Part shown: positions 8,120 through 16,175 of the stretch, piece after piece
Numbering within the stretch: the first letter of the stretch is position 1
Layout of the letters: the number at the start of each line of letters is the position of its first letter
Assembly: GCF_003931565.1 (NCBI RefSeq)
Contig: NZ_RRYI01000006.1
Location: forward strand, 124,001 to 188,000
DNA: 64,000 bases
Source: Caulobacter sp. 602-1
GTDB taxonomy: Bacteria > Pseudomonadota > Alphaproteobacteria > Caulobacterales > Caulobacteraceae
Reading direction: 5' to 3'
Notes under the pieces: generated by a model
The model's input: the letters and a program-made list of their open reading frames with translations, nothing else
Databases searched by the model: none
What the model was told of the DNA's origin: nothing
Translations under genes and position numbers: made by a program

Positions 8120-9361
8120 ATGAACACGAGCGTCCGGCTCTTCGTGATGATGGTGCTGCAGCTGGCGATCTGGGGCGCCTGGGCGCCCAAGATCTTTCCC
8201 TACATGGGCATGCTGGGCTTCGCGCCCTGGCAGCAATCGATGGTCGGCAGCGCCTGGGGCGTAGCCGCCCTGGTCGGCATCTTCTTCTCCAACCAGTTCG
8301 CCGACCGCAACTTCGCGGCCGAGCGGTTTCTGGCCGCCAGCCACCTTATCGGCGGTCTGGCCCTGGTGGGCACGGCCTTCGCGACCAGCTTCTGGCCGTT
8401 CTTCGCCTGCTACCTGATCTTCAGCCTGGTCTACGTGCCGACCCTGTCGGTGACCAACTCCATCGCCTTCGCCAATCTGAAGGACCCGGCCGCCGGCTTC
8501 GGCGCGGTGCGGATGGGCGGGACGGTGGGCTGGGTGCTGGTCAGCTGGCCCTTCGTCTTCCTGCTGGGCGCGCATTCCTCGGTCGAGCAGGTGCGCTGGA
8601 TCTTCCTGGTCGCGGCGATCGTCTCGTTCGCCTTCGCCGGCTACGCCCTGACGCTGCCGCATACGCCGCCCCGCAAGGACGCGCCGGGCATCGACAATCT
8701 GGCGTGGCGACGGGCCTTCAAGCTGCTGGCCGCGCCGTTCGTGCTGGTGCTGTTCCTGGTCACCTTCATCGATAGCGTCATCCACAACGGCTATTTCGTG
8801 ATGGCCGACGCCTTCCTGACCAATCGGGTCGGGATCGCCGGCAATCTCAGCATGGTCGTCCTGAGCCTGGGTCAGGTGGCCGAGATCCTGACGATGTTCC
8901 TGCTGGGCCGGGTGCTGGTCCGCCTGGGCTGGAAGGCGACGATGATCATCGGCGTGCTGGGCCATGCGGCGCGGTTCGCGGTCTTCGCCTTCTTCGCCGA
9001 CAGCATCCCAGTGATCGTGGCCGTGCAGCTGCTGCACGGGATCTGCTACGCCTTCTTCTTCGCCACTGTGTACATCTTCGTCGACGCCGTCTTCCCCAAG
9101 GACGTGCGCTCCAGCGCCCAGGGCCTGTTCAACCTGCTGATCCTGGGCGTCGGCAATGTGGTGGCCAGCTTCCTGTTCCCGTCGCTGGTCAGCCGTCTGA
9201 GCGCGGGCGGATCCGTCGACTACACCACCCTGTTCATGGTTCCGACCGGCATGGCTCTGGCGGCCGTCTGTCTGCTGGCGGTGTTCTTCCGTCCGCCGTC
9301 GCGCGGCCCCGTCGCGGAGGCCGACGAGCTCCCCGCGACGGCCAGCCCGGCCCAAGTCTAG
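8120..9361 (+). CDS. MFS transporter, nucleoside:H+ symporter-like (NupG family)
   Basis: 413 residues with about 12 hydrophobic helices. The start LFVMMVLQLAIWGAWAPKIF and the pattern SVTNSIAFANL...GAVRMGGTVGWV match the NupG/XapB-type nucleoside proton symporters. In sugar clusters such members often carry sugars or glycosides, so the substrate here is more likely a keto-sugar or monosaccharide made in the periplasm. It is the first gene of a plus-strand series running to 13427, divergent from lacI. The following gene starts 22 nt after the stop, suggesting an operon. Confidence 0.85.
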   Translation: MNTSVRLFVMMVLQLAIWGAWAPKIFPYMGMLGFAPWQQSMVGSAWGVAALVGIFFSNQFADRNFAAERFLAASHLIGGLALVGTAFATSFWPFFACYLIFSLVYVPTLSVTNSIAFANLKDPAAGFGAVRMGGTVGWVLVSWPFVFLLGAHSSVEQVRWIFLVAAIVSFAFAGYALTLPHTPPRKDAPGIDNLAWRRAFKLLAAPFVLVLFLVTFIDSVIHNGYFVMADAFLTNRVGIAGNLSMVVLSLGQVAEILTMFLLGRVLVRLGWKATMIIGVLGHAARFAVFAFFADSIPVIVAVQLLHGICYAFFFATVYIFVDAVFPKDVRSSAQGLFNLLILGVGNVVASFLFPSLVSRLSAGGSVDYTTLFMVPTGMALAAVCLLAVFFRPPSRGPVAEADELPATASPAQV

Positions 9362-9383
9362 CCCTTCAGCAAAGGAAAGCCTC

Positions 9384-10322
9384 GTGCACGAACACCTTTC
9401 TCGACGCGGCCTTCTCGGCGCCGGCGCGGCCCTCCTGGGCGCGACCCTGGCCGGCGGCGCCGGCGCGGCGGCGGCGCCGTTCTTCCAACGCCATAAACTG
9501 CCGGTCGGCATCCAACTCTACAGCCTGGGTCCGGACCTGGCCAAGGAACTGGACGCCCAGCTGGCCACGGTCGCCAAGATTGGCTTCAAGTCGGTCGAGC
9601 TGGCTGGATACCTCGGCCGCACCCCGGCCGAACTTCGCGCCGCCTTCGACAAGGCGGGCCTGATCTGCCCCAGCGCCCACATCGCGCCCAAGGGCCCCAG
9701 CGGCTTCAGCGGCGATCTCTCCAAGCTCGCCGACGAGATGCATGTGATCGGCGTCAAATCGGTGATGATGCCGATCTTCTACATCCCCGACCGCCTGGGC
9801 GCGGACCTGCGCCAGGCGGGCGTGCAGATGACGGCCGACGACTGGAAGTGGAACGCCGACTTCCTCAACGAGAAGGCCGCCGTGCTGAAGAAGTCCGGCA
9901 TCACCGCCGGCTATCACAACCACAATTTCGAGTTCGCGCCGCTCAAGGACGCTAAGGGTGCTGACACCAACGGCATGGAGATCCTGCTGAACGGCACGGA
10001 TCCCAGCCTGGTCACCTTCGAGATGGACGCCGGCTGGGTCACGGCCGCCGGCCACGATCCGCTGGCCCTGCTGAAGGCTCATCCGGGCCGCTTCACCCAG
10101 ATGCACGTCAAGGACGTCAAGGCGACGACCAAGACCAACTTTGAACTGAAGCAGGACCCGACCGAGGTGGGGAGCGGCATGATCGACTGGAAGAAACTGC
10201 TGCCCGCCGCCTACGCCGCCGGCGTCCGCGGCTTCTACTACGAGCAGGAGCCGCCGTTCGCCCATGCTCGCCTCGAGTCGGCCAAGATCAGCTACGACTA
10301 CCTGGCCAAGGTCGTCGCCTGA
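9384..10322 (+). CDS. TIM-barrel sugar isomerase/epimerase-like protein with TAT-type signal
   Basis: 312 residues with an AP-endonuclease-2-like TIM barrel (VGIQLYSLGPDL, AGYHNHNFEF, FEMDAGWV, QMHVKDVK). These segments supply the usual Glu/His/Asp metal ligands of xylose-isomerase-like enzymes. The N-terminus SRRGLLGAGAALLGATLAG looks like a twin-arginine signal, placing the enzyme in the periplasm. The GTG at 9384 follows AAAGGAAAG. The stop overlaps the next ATG (TGATG), implying translational coupling. It could epimerise, isomerise or eliminate 3-keto-sugars alongside the DUF1080 proteins; the exact reaction is unknown. Confidence 0.85.
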   Translation: MHEHLSRRGLLGAGAALLGATLAGGAGAAAAPFFQRHKLPVGIQLYSLGPDLAKELDAQLATVAKIGFKSVELAGYLGRTPAELRAAFDKAGLICPSAHIAPKGPSGFSGDLSKLADEMHVIGVKSVMMPIFYIPDRLGADLRQAGVQMTADDWKWNADFLNEKAAVLKKSGITAGYHNHNFEFAPLKDAKGADTNGMEILLNGTDPSLVTFEMDAGWVTAAGHDPLALLKAHPGRFTQMHVKDVKATTKTNFELKQDPTEVGSGMIDWKKLLPAAYAAGVRGFYYEQEPPFAHARLESAKISYDYLAKVVA

Positions 10323-11470
10323 TGGCTTTGCGGATGGCCCCCTTGCGAATGGCCATGGTCGGCGGCGGTCCAGGCTCGTTCATCGGGCCGGTGCACCGCA
10401 TGGCCGCCGAGCTGGACGGCCGCATCCGGCTGGTCGCCGGGGTGTTCAGCCGTGACCCGGCCAAGAGCGCCCAGGCCGCCGCCGCCTGGGGCGTCGCGCC
10501 CGACCGGGTCTATCCGGACCATCACGCCATGATCGCCGCCGAGACAGCGCGCGAGGACGGCGTAGACCTCGTTTCGGTGGTCACGCCCAACCACCTGCAC
10601 TTCGACGTATCGGCCGCCGCGTTGAAGGGCGGGCTGCACGTGATCAGCGACAAACCCGCCACCCTGAACCTCGCCGAGGCCCAGGAACTGGCGGGCATCG
10701 TCGCGGCGTCGGGCAAGCTCTACGGCCTGACCTATACCTATACGGGCTATCCTATGGTCCGCGAGGCGCGCGAGATCGTGGCGCGCGGCGATCTGGGCGC
10801 GGTGCGCAAGGTCGTGGTCGAATATTCGCAAGGCTGGCTGTCGAAGCCGCTCGAGCGCGACGGCGACAACAAGCAGGCCAGTTGGCGCGCGGACCCCGCG
10901 CAATCCGGCGTCGGCGGCTGCATCGGCGACATCGGCGTCCACGCCTTCAACATCGCCGAGTTCGTGACCGGCGTCCGGGTCGAGCGCCTGTGCGCCGACG
11001 TCTCCACCATCGTGCCGGGGCGTGGTCTGGACGACGACTGCAACGTGTTGCTGCGGTTCGAAGGCGGCGCGCGCGGCGTGCTGATCGCCTCGCAGATCTC
11101 CGCCGGCGCGCGCAATGGCCTGAGGCTCGAAGTCTTCGGCGAAAAGGGCGGTCTGACCTGGGCGCACGAAACGCCCAACGTGCTGACTCTGGACTGGCTG
11201 GATGGTCCCAGCCAGCTGCTGCACGCCGGCTCGGGCTATCTGGGCGCGGCCGCTCGCGTCGTGACACGCCTGCCGACGGGCCATCCCGAAGGCTTCATCG
11301 AGGCCTTCGCCAATATCTACCGTGACTTCGCCGACGCCGTCGAAGGGCGCGGCGGGGGGCTCGCGCCCGATATCGCCGAGGGCGTGCGGGGCATGGCCTT
11401 CGTCGAGCGCGCCGTGGCCGCCAGCCGCGACGACGCCGGATGGGTCAGCCTGGAAGGAGAGGGGCGATGA
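10322..11470 (+). CDS. Gfo/Idh/MocA-family oxidoreductase
   Basis: 382 residues. The N-terminal Rossmann motif reads MVGGGPGSFIG (NAD(P) binding), followed by VTPNHLHFD and the conserved active-site segment DKPATLNLAEAQELA, then the C-terminal alpha/beta domain (GCIGDIGVHAFNI). There is no signal peptide, so it is cytosolic. In 3-keto-sugar pathways such enzymes reduce or interconvert keto-sugars, which fits the neighbours. The ATG overlaps the previous stop. A few in-frame Met codons near the start leave the exact N-terminus uncertain by about 10 residues. Confidence 0.9.
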   Translation: MALRMAPLRMAMVGGGPGSFIGPVHRMAAELDGRIRLVAGVFSRDPAKSAQAAAAWGVAPDRVYPDHHAMIAAETAREDGVDLVSVVTPNHLHFDVSAAALKGGLHVISDKPATLNLAEAQELAGIVAASGKLYGLTYTYTGYPMVREAREIVARGDLGAVRKVVVEYSQGWLSKPLERDGDNKQASWRADPAQSGVGGCIGDIGVHAFNIAEFVTGVRVERLCADVSTIVPGRGLDDDCNVLLRFEGGARGVLIASQISAGARNGLRLEVFGEKGGLTWAHETPNVLTLDWLDGPSQLLHAGSGYLGAAARVVTRLPTGHPEGFIEAFANIYRDFADAVEGRGGGLAPDIAEGVRGMAFVERAVAASRDDAGWVSLEGEGR

Positions 11471-12522
11471 AGACGCTCAAGGGACCAGCCATCTTCCTGG
11501 CCCAGTTCATCGGCGCCGAGCCGCCGTTCGACAAGCTGGAGACCATGGCCAAATGGGTCGCCGATCTCGGCTATATCGGGGTGCAGATGCCGACCGGCGG
11601 CGCGGACTCGTTCTTCGACCTGGCGTTGGCCGCCGAGAGCCAGACCTATTGCGACGACATCGCCGGCCTTCTGGCCGAATACGGCCTGCAGATCACCGAG
11701 CTGTCGACCCACCTCCAAGGCCAGCTCGTCGCCGTACATCCGGCCTATGACGAGCTGTTCGACGGCTTCGCGCCGCCCGAATTGCGCGGCAAGCCGGCCG
11801 AGCGCCAGGCCTGGGCGGTAGGGCAGGTCAAGGCCGCCGCCGTCGCCAGCCGTCGCCTGGGCCTGAAGGCTCACGCCACCTTCTCGGGCGCGCTGGCCTG
11901 GCCGTACTTCTATCCCTGGCCGCAGCGGCCGGCGGGTCTGATCGAGGAGGCGTTCGCCGAACTCGGCCGGCGCTGGAAGCCGATCCTGGACGTCTTCGAA
12001 GACAACGGCGTCGACGTCGCCTACGAGATCCATCCGGGCGAGGACCTGCACGACGGCGCCACGTTCGAGCGGTTCCTGGATGAGGTCGGCGGTCATCCGC
12101 GCGCCAACATCCTCTATGATCCCAGCCACTTCGTGCTGCAGCAGCTGGACTATCTCGGCTACATCGACCGCTATCACGCTCGGATCAAGGCCTTCCACGT
12201 CAAGGACGCCGAGTTCCGGCCGACGGCCCAATCGGGCGTCTATGGCGGTTATCAGGGCTGGGTCGACCGACCCGGACGCTTCCGATCGCTGGGCGACGGC
12301 CAGGTGGACTTCAAGGCGATCTTCTCCAAGCTGGCCCAGTACGATTACGACGGCTGGGCGGTGCTGGAGTGGGAATGCGCGCTGAAACATCCAGAGCAGG
12401 GCGCCCGCGAGGGCGCGCCGTTCATCCGCGACCACATCATCCGGGTCACGGACAAGGCGTTCGACGACTTCGCCGGCAGCGCGCCGGACGCCGGCCGTAA
12501 TCGTCGGCTACTGGGTCTTTAG
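11467..12522 (+). CDS. Cytosolic sugar isomerase/epimerase-like TIM-barrel protein
   Basis: 351 residues. Metal-ligand segments are visible: YEIHPGED (Glu), LYDPSHF (Asp/His), AFHVKDAEF (His) and VLEWECA (Glu). This is the pattern of xylose-isomerase-like TIM barrels. The ATG at 11467 overlaps the previous TGA (ATGA) and follows GGAGAGGGG; the upstream frame to 11440 is overlap only. No signal is seen, so it probably works with the Gfo/Idh enzyme in the cytosol on an imported keto-sugar. The family is annotated variously as isomerase, epimerase or IolE-like, so the reaction is not assigned. Confidence 0.87.
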   Translation: MKTLKGPAIFLAQFIGAEPPFDKLETMAKWVADLGYIGVQMPTGGADSFFDLALAAESQTYCDDIAGLLAEYGLQITELSTHLQGQLVAVHPAYDELFDGFAPPELRGKPAERQAWAVGQVKAAAVASRRLGLKAHATFSGALAWPYFYPWPQRPAGLIEEAFAELGRRWKPILDVFEDNGVDVAYEIHPGEDLHDGATFERFLDEVGGHPRANILYDPSHFVLQQLDYLGYIDRYHARIKAFHVKDAEFRPTAQSGVYGGYQGWVDRPGRFRSLGDGQVDFKAIFSKLAQYDYDGWAVLEWECALKHPEQGAREGAPFIRDHIIRVTDKAFDDFAGSAPDAGRNRRLLGL

Positions 12523-12554
12523 GCCGCCGCCAAATTCCGACGGAGAGTTTCTCG

Positions 12555-12914
12555 ATGAAGTACCCGCTCATGCTCGCCGCCGTTCTGGCAGGGATGGCGA
12601 CCAGCGCTGTCGCCGCGCCCACGGGCCAGCAGGTGTTCGAGCAGCGCTGCACGGTCTGTCATTCGCTCCGCCCCGCGCCGGGCAAGATGGGCCCGCCGCT
12701 GGCCGGCGTCGCCGGCCGCAAGGCCGGGACCGCGCCCGGCTTCGCCTACAGCGCCGCCATGAAGGCCTCGGGGATCACCTGGACGCCGGCGGAGTTGGAC
12801 GCCTTCATCAAGGCGCCCGGCAAGAAGGTCCCAGGCACCAAGATGCTGCTGGGCGCGCCGGATGACGCGCAGCGCGCGGCGGTGATTGAGTACCTGACGT
12901 CGGTGAAGAAGTAG
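12555..12914 (+). CDS. Periplasmic class I cytochrome c
   Basis: 119 residues with a Sec signal (ATSAVA-AP). Single haem-binding motif CTVCH near residue 33 and a likely distal Met in GTKMLLG. The KMGPPLAG and GFAYSAAMK segments are typical of small class I cytochromes. It lies in the glycoside operon just upstream of the cupin gene. It is the natural electron acceptor for the GMC/small-subunit dehydrogenase at 14427-16744, as in glucoside 3-dehydrogenase systems. That electron route is inferred from family knowledge. Confidence 0.92.
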   Translation: MKYPLMLAAVLAGMATSAVAAPTGQQVFEQRCTVCHSLRPAPGKMGPPLAGVAGRKAGTAPGFAYSAAMKASGITWTPAELDAFIKAPGKKVPGTKMLLGAPDDAQRAAVIEYLTSVKK

Positions 12915-12935
12915 GCCTGGCCAGGGAGAGACGCG

Positions 12936-13427
12936 GTGAAGACAATAGCCAGGATCCTCACGATCTGCGCAGCGTCGTTGCTGCTGGCCGCGCCAGGCGT
13001 CGCTGGCGCTCAGGCCGCCGGTCCGTCCGGTTTCGCGAGCGCCGCTGATGTCCAGACCCAGCTCCGTGACATGCTTGCCGCGATGAAGCCCGACCAGGGG
13101 TTCATGTGGCGTCCCTTGGTCCGCGACGGCGCGACCGTGGCGGCGATTGAGATCTGGAAGAAGCCAGGCCGCCCCGCCGTTCACCCCGCCGAAGCGGAAT
13201 ACGCCATCGTACTGGAGGGCGCCGGCACGCTGGTTTCGGGCGGAACCATGACAGACCCGAAGGTCAAGAACGCCAACCTGACCGAGGGCGGCCAGATCGA
13301 AGGCGGCGAGACCCGGACACTGGGCCCTGGCGACGTCATCCTGGTGCCTGCGGGCGTGCCGCATTGGTTCGGGATCACCGGCGAGCGGCTCGTCCTGCTG
13401 GGCGTCAAATTGCCCGGCGCGAAATGA
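12936..13427 (+). CDS. Secreted cupin-domain protein
   Basis: 163 residues with a signal peptide (GVAGA-QA). A single cupin barrel: motif 1 AVHPAEAEYAIVLEGAG and motif 2 PGDVILVPAGVPHWF provide His/Glu metal ligands. The GTG at 12936 follows GGGAGAG. Role unknown; cupins may isomerise or bind sugars or reductones. Placement between cytochrome c and a DUF1080 gene suggests a periplasmic step in keto-glycoside processing. It converges on copy 3 with only 9 bp between stops. Confidence 0.85.
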   Translation: MKTIARILTICAASLLLAAPGVAGAQAAGPSGFASAADVQTQLRDMLAAMKPDQGFMWRPLVRDGATVAAIEIWKKPGRPAVHPAEAEYAIVLEGAGTLVSGGTMTDPKVKNANLTEGGQIEGGETRTLGPGDVILVPAGVPHWFGITGERLVLLGVKLPGAK

Positions 13428-13436
13428 CGCCGCGCC

Positions 13437-14255
13437 TTAGCGCGCTGTCAGCTCTTGAATTTGGATGTCCTTGAACTCGATCGGATGCCCCTCGCTCTGC
13501 AGGGCGATGTAGCCTTCCGTCACCGGCTGGGCGCCGCGCGCCAGGATATAGGGCTTGGCGCCGCCTGCGACGGTGTCGTCGGGATCCAGGGTCACCCCCG
13601 CATAGTGGTGGATGGCGACGCCGTTGATCTTCTGGGTGATCTCGCCATTGGGCAGGACTTCCAGCTCGGCCTCGACCCAGGTCCCGTCTGGGATGGTCGG
13701 GGCTTTGGCGGACGGGGTGCAGTGCTCCTTCACCTTGGCGCCATCGATGGTGATGGTCAGGCCCGGCGTGCAGACCGCGCCAGTGGGGCGGGGCGCGTCG
13801 CCGTCCTTGCCCAGCAGCTGGAACTCGACCGAGACGGGGAAGGGCTGGTCCGTCGTCATGCTCTCGGCGCTCTGGCTCAGGAACATGATCCCGCTGTTGC
13901 TGCGCGCCCACGACGGCGTATCGGCCAGGCCGCCCTCGGTGAGGAAGCGATAGGTCAGCTTCAGGCGATAGGCCTTGAAGGGCGTGTTGTAGAACAGGTG
14001 CCCGAACTGGCCGTCCAGCTTGTCGTAGTTGGCGTAGGACACCCGGATCGCGCCGTTGTCCGCGACGAAGGTCTGACGGTAGTTCTCGCCCGCCGGATGA
14101 TTGGCGATTTTCGCCGTCCAGCCGGCGAGGGTCTTGCCGTCGAACAGCGGCCGCCAGGGGCCGGCCTCGACCGCCTGGGCGTTCGCCGCGCCCGCACACA
14201 GCGCCAGCAGCAGGCCGGCCACGACCCTGCGCGCACGCGTCGTCGAACTCGTCAT
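13437..14255 (-). CDS. DUF1080 protein, 3-keto-disaccharide hydrolase type (copy 3)
   Basis: 272 residues with a Sec signal (AGAANA-QA). Family hallmark LFDGKTLAGWT, NSGIMFLSQS and VEFQLLGKDGD. Predicted periplasmic hydrolase or lyase of C3-oxidised glycosides. The frame stays open far upstream to 16142 as antisense of the GMC gene. The ATG at 14255 is the right start because GGGAGGG lies 5-6 nt upstream and the signal peptide follows. A GCTTGGCG/CGCCAAGC hairpin lies just before the ribosome-binding site. It is divergent from the GMC dehydrogenase, which generates its presumed substrate. Confidence 0.87.
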   Translation of the reverse strand: MTSSTTRARRVVAGLLLALCAGAANAQAVEAGPWRPLFDGKTLAGWTAKIANHPAGENYRQTFVADNGAIRVSYANYDKLDGQFGHLFYNTPFKAYRLKLTYRFLTEGGLADTPSWARSNSGIMFLSQSAESMTTDQPFPVSVEFQLLGKDGDAPRPTGAVCTPGLTITIDGAKVKEHCTPSAKAPTIPDGTWVEAELEVLPNGEITQKINGVAIHHYAGVTLDPDDTVAGGAKPYILARGAQPVTEGYIALQSEGHPIEFKDIQIQELTAR

Positions 14256-14271
14256 CGTGTCCCTCCCAGGC

Positions 14272-14301
14272 GCTTGGCGATTTTGACGCGAAACGCCAAG
14301 C
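14272..14301 (-). promoter_or_regulatory. Leader hairpin of DUF1080 copy 3
   Basis: Perfect 8-bp arms (14272-14279 and 14294-14301) with a 14-nt loop lie just upstream of the GGGAGGG ribosome-binding site on the minus strand. It may stabilise the leader or affect translation. No riboswitch class is recognised. Confidence 0.4.
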
Positions 14302-14311
14302 TTTCTTGCAA

Positions 14312-14325
14312 TGTAACCCATTTCA
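14312..14325. promoter_or_regulatory. Candidate LacI-type operator (TGTAACCCATTTCA)
   Basis: It matches the LacI-family pattern TGNAANCGNTTNCA at every fixed position except the central G. It lies in the divergent gap between DUF1080 copy 3 and the GMC gene. It differs from the site at 6111, so a different repressor may use it. Confidence 0.35.
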
Positions 14326-14426
14326 TGGAAGCCTCCAGCCAAGAATAGTGGGTTCGCCGAGGTCGGGGCGTCGCGTGGCTTACAGCTTCCGACGTGGTCC
14401 ATCGAGCGGCCGCGAAGGGAGTGAAC

Positions 14427-16175
14427 ATGGCCAATCTCAGCGGCCGCGCGCGGCGTAAGAACACTTATGACGCGATCGTGGTGGGCAGCGGTATCACCGG
14501 CGGCTGGGCGGCCAAGGAGCTGACCCAAAAGGGACTCAAGGTCCTGGTGTTGGAGCGGGGCCGCATGGTCCGCCACCTCGAGGACTATCCCACCGCGGTT
14601 CTCGATCCCTGGCAGACCAAATATCCGCAAGGACAACTCCCCAAGGCCGAGCTGGACGCGCACTATCAGGTGCAGCGCCGTACCGGCTACACGATGACGG
14701 AGTACAGCCAGCACTTCTTCGTCAAGGACGACGAGAATCCCTACACCGAGGAAAACCGCTTCGACTGGATCCGCGGCTACCATGTCGGCGGCCGCTCGCT
14801 GACCTGGGGCCGCCAGAGCTATCGCCACAGCCCGATCGACTTCGAGGCCAACGCCAAGGAGGGCATCGCCGTCGACTGGCCGATCCGCTACGAGGATCTG
14901 GCGCCCTGGTACGAACATGTCGAGCGCTTCATCGGCGTCTCGGGCCAGGCCGAGGGCTTGCCGCATTTCCCCGACGGCCACTACCAGCCGCCGATGGAAA
15001 TGAACTGCGTAGAGAAGGCCTTCAAGAGCCGTTCCGAGGCCCGCTTCCCCGAGCGCCGCGTCAGCATCGGCCGCGCCGCGCACCTGACGGAGCCGACCGA
15101 GGAGCAGCTCAGCCTGGGCCGCACCAAATGCCAGTACCGAAACCAGTGTATCCGGGGCTGCCCGTTCGGAGGCTACTACAGCTCCAACTCCGGCGGCCTG
15201 GTCGCGGCCGAGCGCACCGGCAACCTGGTGATCCGCCCGAACTCGATCGTCACCGAGCTTATCTATGACGACAAGCTCGGCAAGGCGACCGGGGTGCGGA
15301 TCCTCGACGCCGAGACTCGGCGGGACGAGGAATTCCACGCCGACGTCATCTTCCTGTGCGCCTCGGCCCTGAACTCGGCCTGGATCATGATGAACTCGAC
15401 CAGTTCGCGGTTCCCGAACGGCTTCGGTAACGGCAGCGATCAGCTGGGCCGCAACGTCATGGACCACCACCTGGGCGTTGGCGCGTCGGGCGAGGCGCCC
15501 GAGTTCGCCGATATGTACTATTCGGGGCGGCGTCCGAACGGGATCTACGTGCCGCGCTTCCGCAACCTGGGCGACGAAGCCACCAAGCGAACCGACTATC
15601 TGCGCGGCTTCGGCTACCAGGGCGGCGCTGGGCGTCCGACCTGGGATCGCGGTCTCGGCAAGCACGGCCAGGGCGCCGCGGGCTTCGGCGCGGCGCGCAA
15701 GGCTGCGCTTAGCCAGCCGGGGCCCTGGAGCATGGGGCTGGGCGGCTTCGGCGAGATCCTGCCCTACGAGGACAACCGCATCACCCTGAACCGCGACGTG
15801 AAGGACCAGTTCGGCCTGCCGACTCTGTCGTTCAACGTCACCATGCGCGAGAACGAGATGGCCATGCGCCGCGACATGCAGGCCGCGGCGGTCGAGATGC
15901 TGGAAGCCGCCGGCTTCAAGAACGTCAAGGGCCACGACAGCGGTTACGCCCCCGGCCTGGGCATCCACGAAATGGGCACCGCCCGCATGGGACGCGACCC
16001 GAAGACTTCGGTGCTGAACGCCCATAATCAGGTTCACGAGTGCAAGAATGTCTATGTCACCGACGGGGCGGCCATGACATCGGCCTCGTGCGTGAACCCG
16101 TCCCTGACCTATATGGCCCTGACCGCCCGCGCCGCCGACCACGCGGTCAAGGCCCGCAAGCGGGGAGACCTGTGA
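14427..16175 (+). CDS. GMC-family FAD dehydrogenase, glucoside 3-dehydrogenase-like large subunit
   Basis: 582 residues. The FAD dinucleotide motif is VVGSGITGGWAA at the N-terminus and the C-terminal GMC signature holds HEMGTARMG (His) and SCVNPSLTYMA (Asn). A C-x5-C-x3-C cluster near residues 235-245 resembles the cysteines that bind an iron-sulfur cluster in some glucoside 3-dehydrogenases. It would oxidise the C3 hydroxyl of glucosides, passing electrons to cytochrome c. There is no signal peptide; export probably occurs by hitch-hiking with the TAT-signal small subunit encoded next. The ATG at 14427 has AAGGGAG 5 nt upstream. The stop overlaps the next ATG. Related to Caulobacter LacA-type systems. 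Confidence 0.9.
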   Translation: MANLSGRARRKNTYDAIVVGSGITGGWAAKELTQKGLKVLVLERGRMVRHLEDYPTAVLDPWQTKYPQGQLPKAELDAHYQVQRRTGYTMTEYSQHFFVKDDENPYTEENRFDWIRGYHVGGRSLTWGRQSYRHSPIDFEANAKEGIAVDWPIRYEDLAPWYEHVERFIGVSGQAEGLPHFPDGHYQPPMEMNCVEKAFKSRSEARFPERRVSIGRAAHLTEPTEEQLSLGRTKCQYRNQCIRGCPFGGYYSSNSGGLVAAERTGNLVIRPNSIVTELIYDDKLGKATGVRILDAETRRDEEFHADVIFLCASALNSAWIMMNSTSSRFPNGFGNGSDQLGRNVMDHHLGVGASGEAPEFADMYYSGRRPNGIYVPRFRNLGDEATKRTDYLRGFGYQGGAGRPTWDRGLGKHGQGAAGFGAARKAALSQPGPWSMGLGGFGEILPYEDNRITLNRDVKDQFGLPTLSFNVTMRENEMAMRRDMQAAAVEMLEAAGFKNVKGHDSGYAPGLGIHEMGTARMGRDPKTSVLNAHNQVHECKNVYVTDGAAMTSASCVNPSLTYMALTARAADHAVKARKRGDL

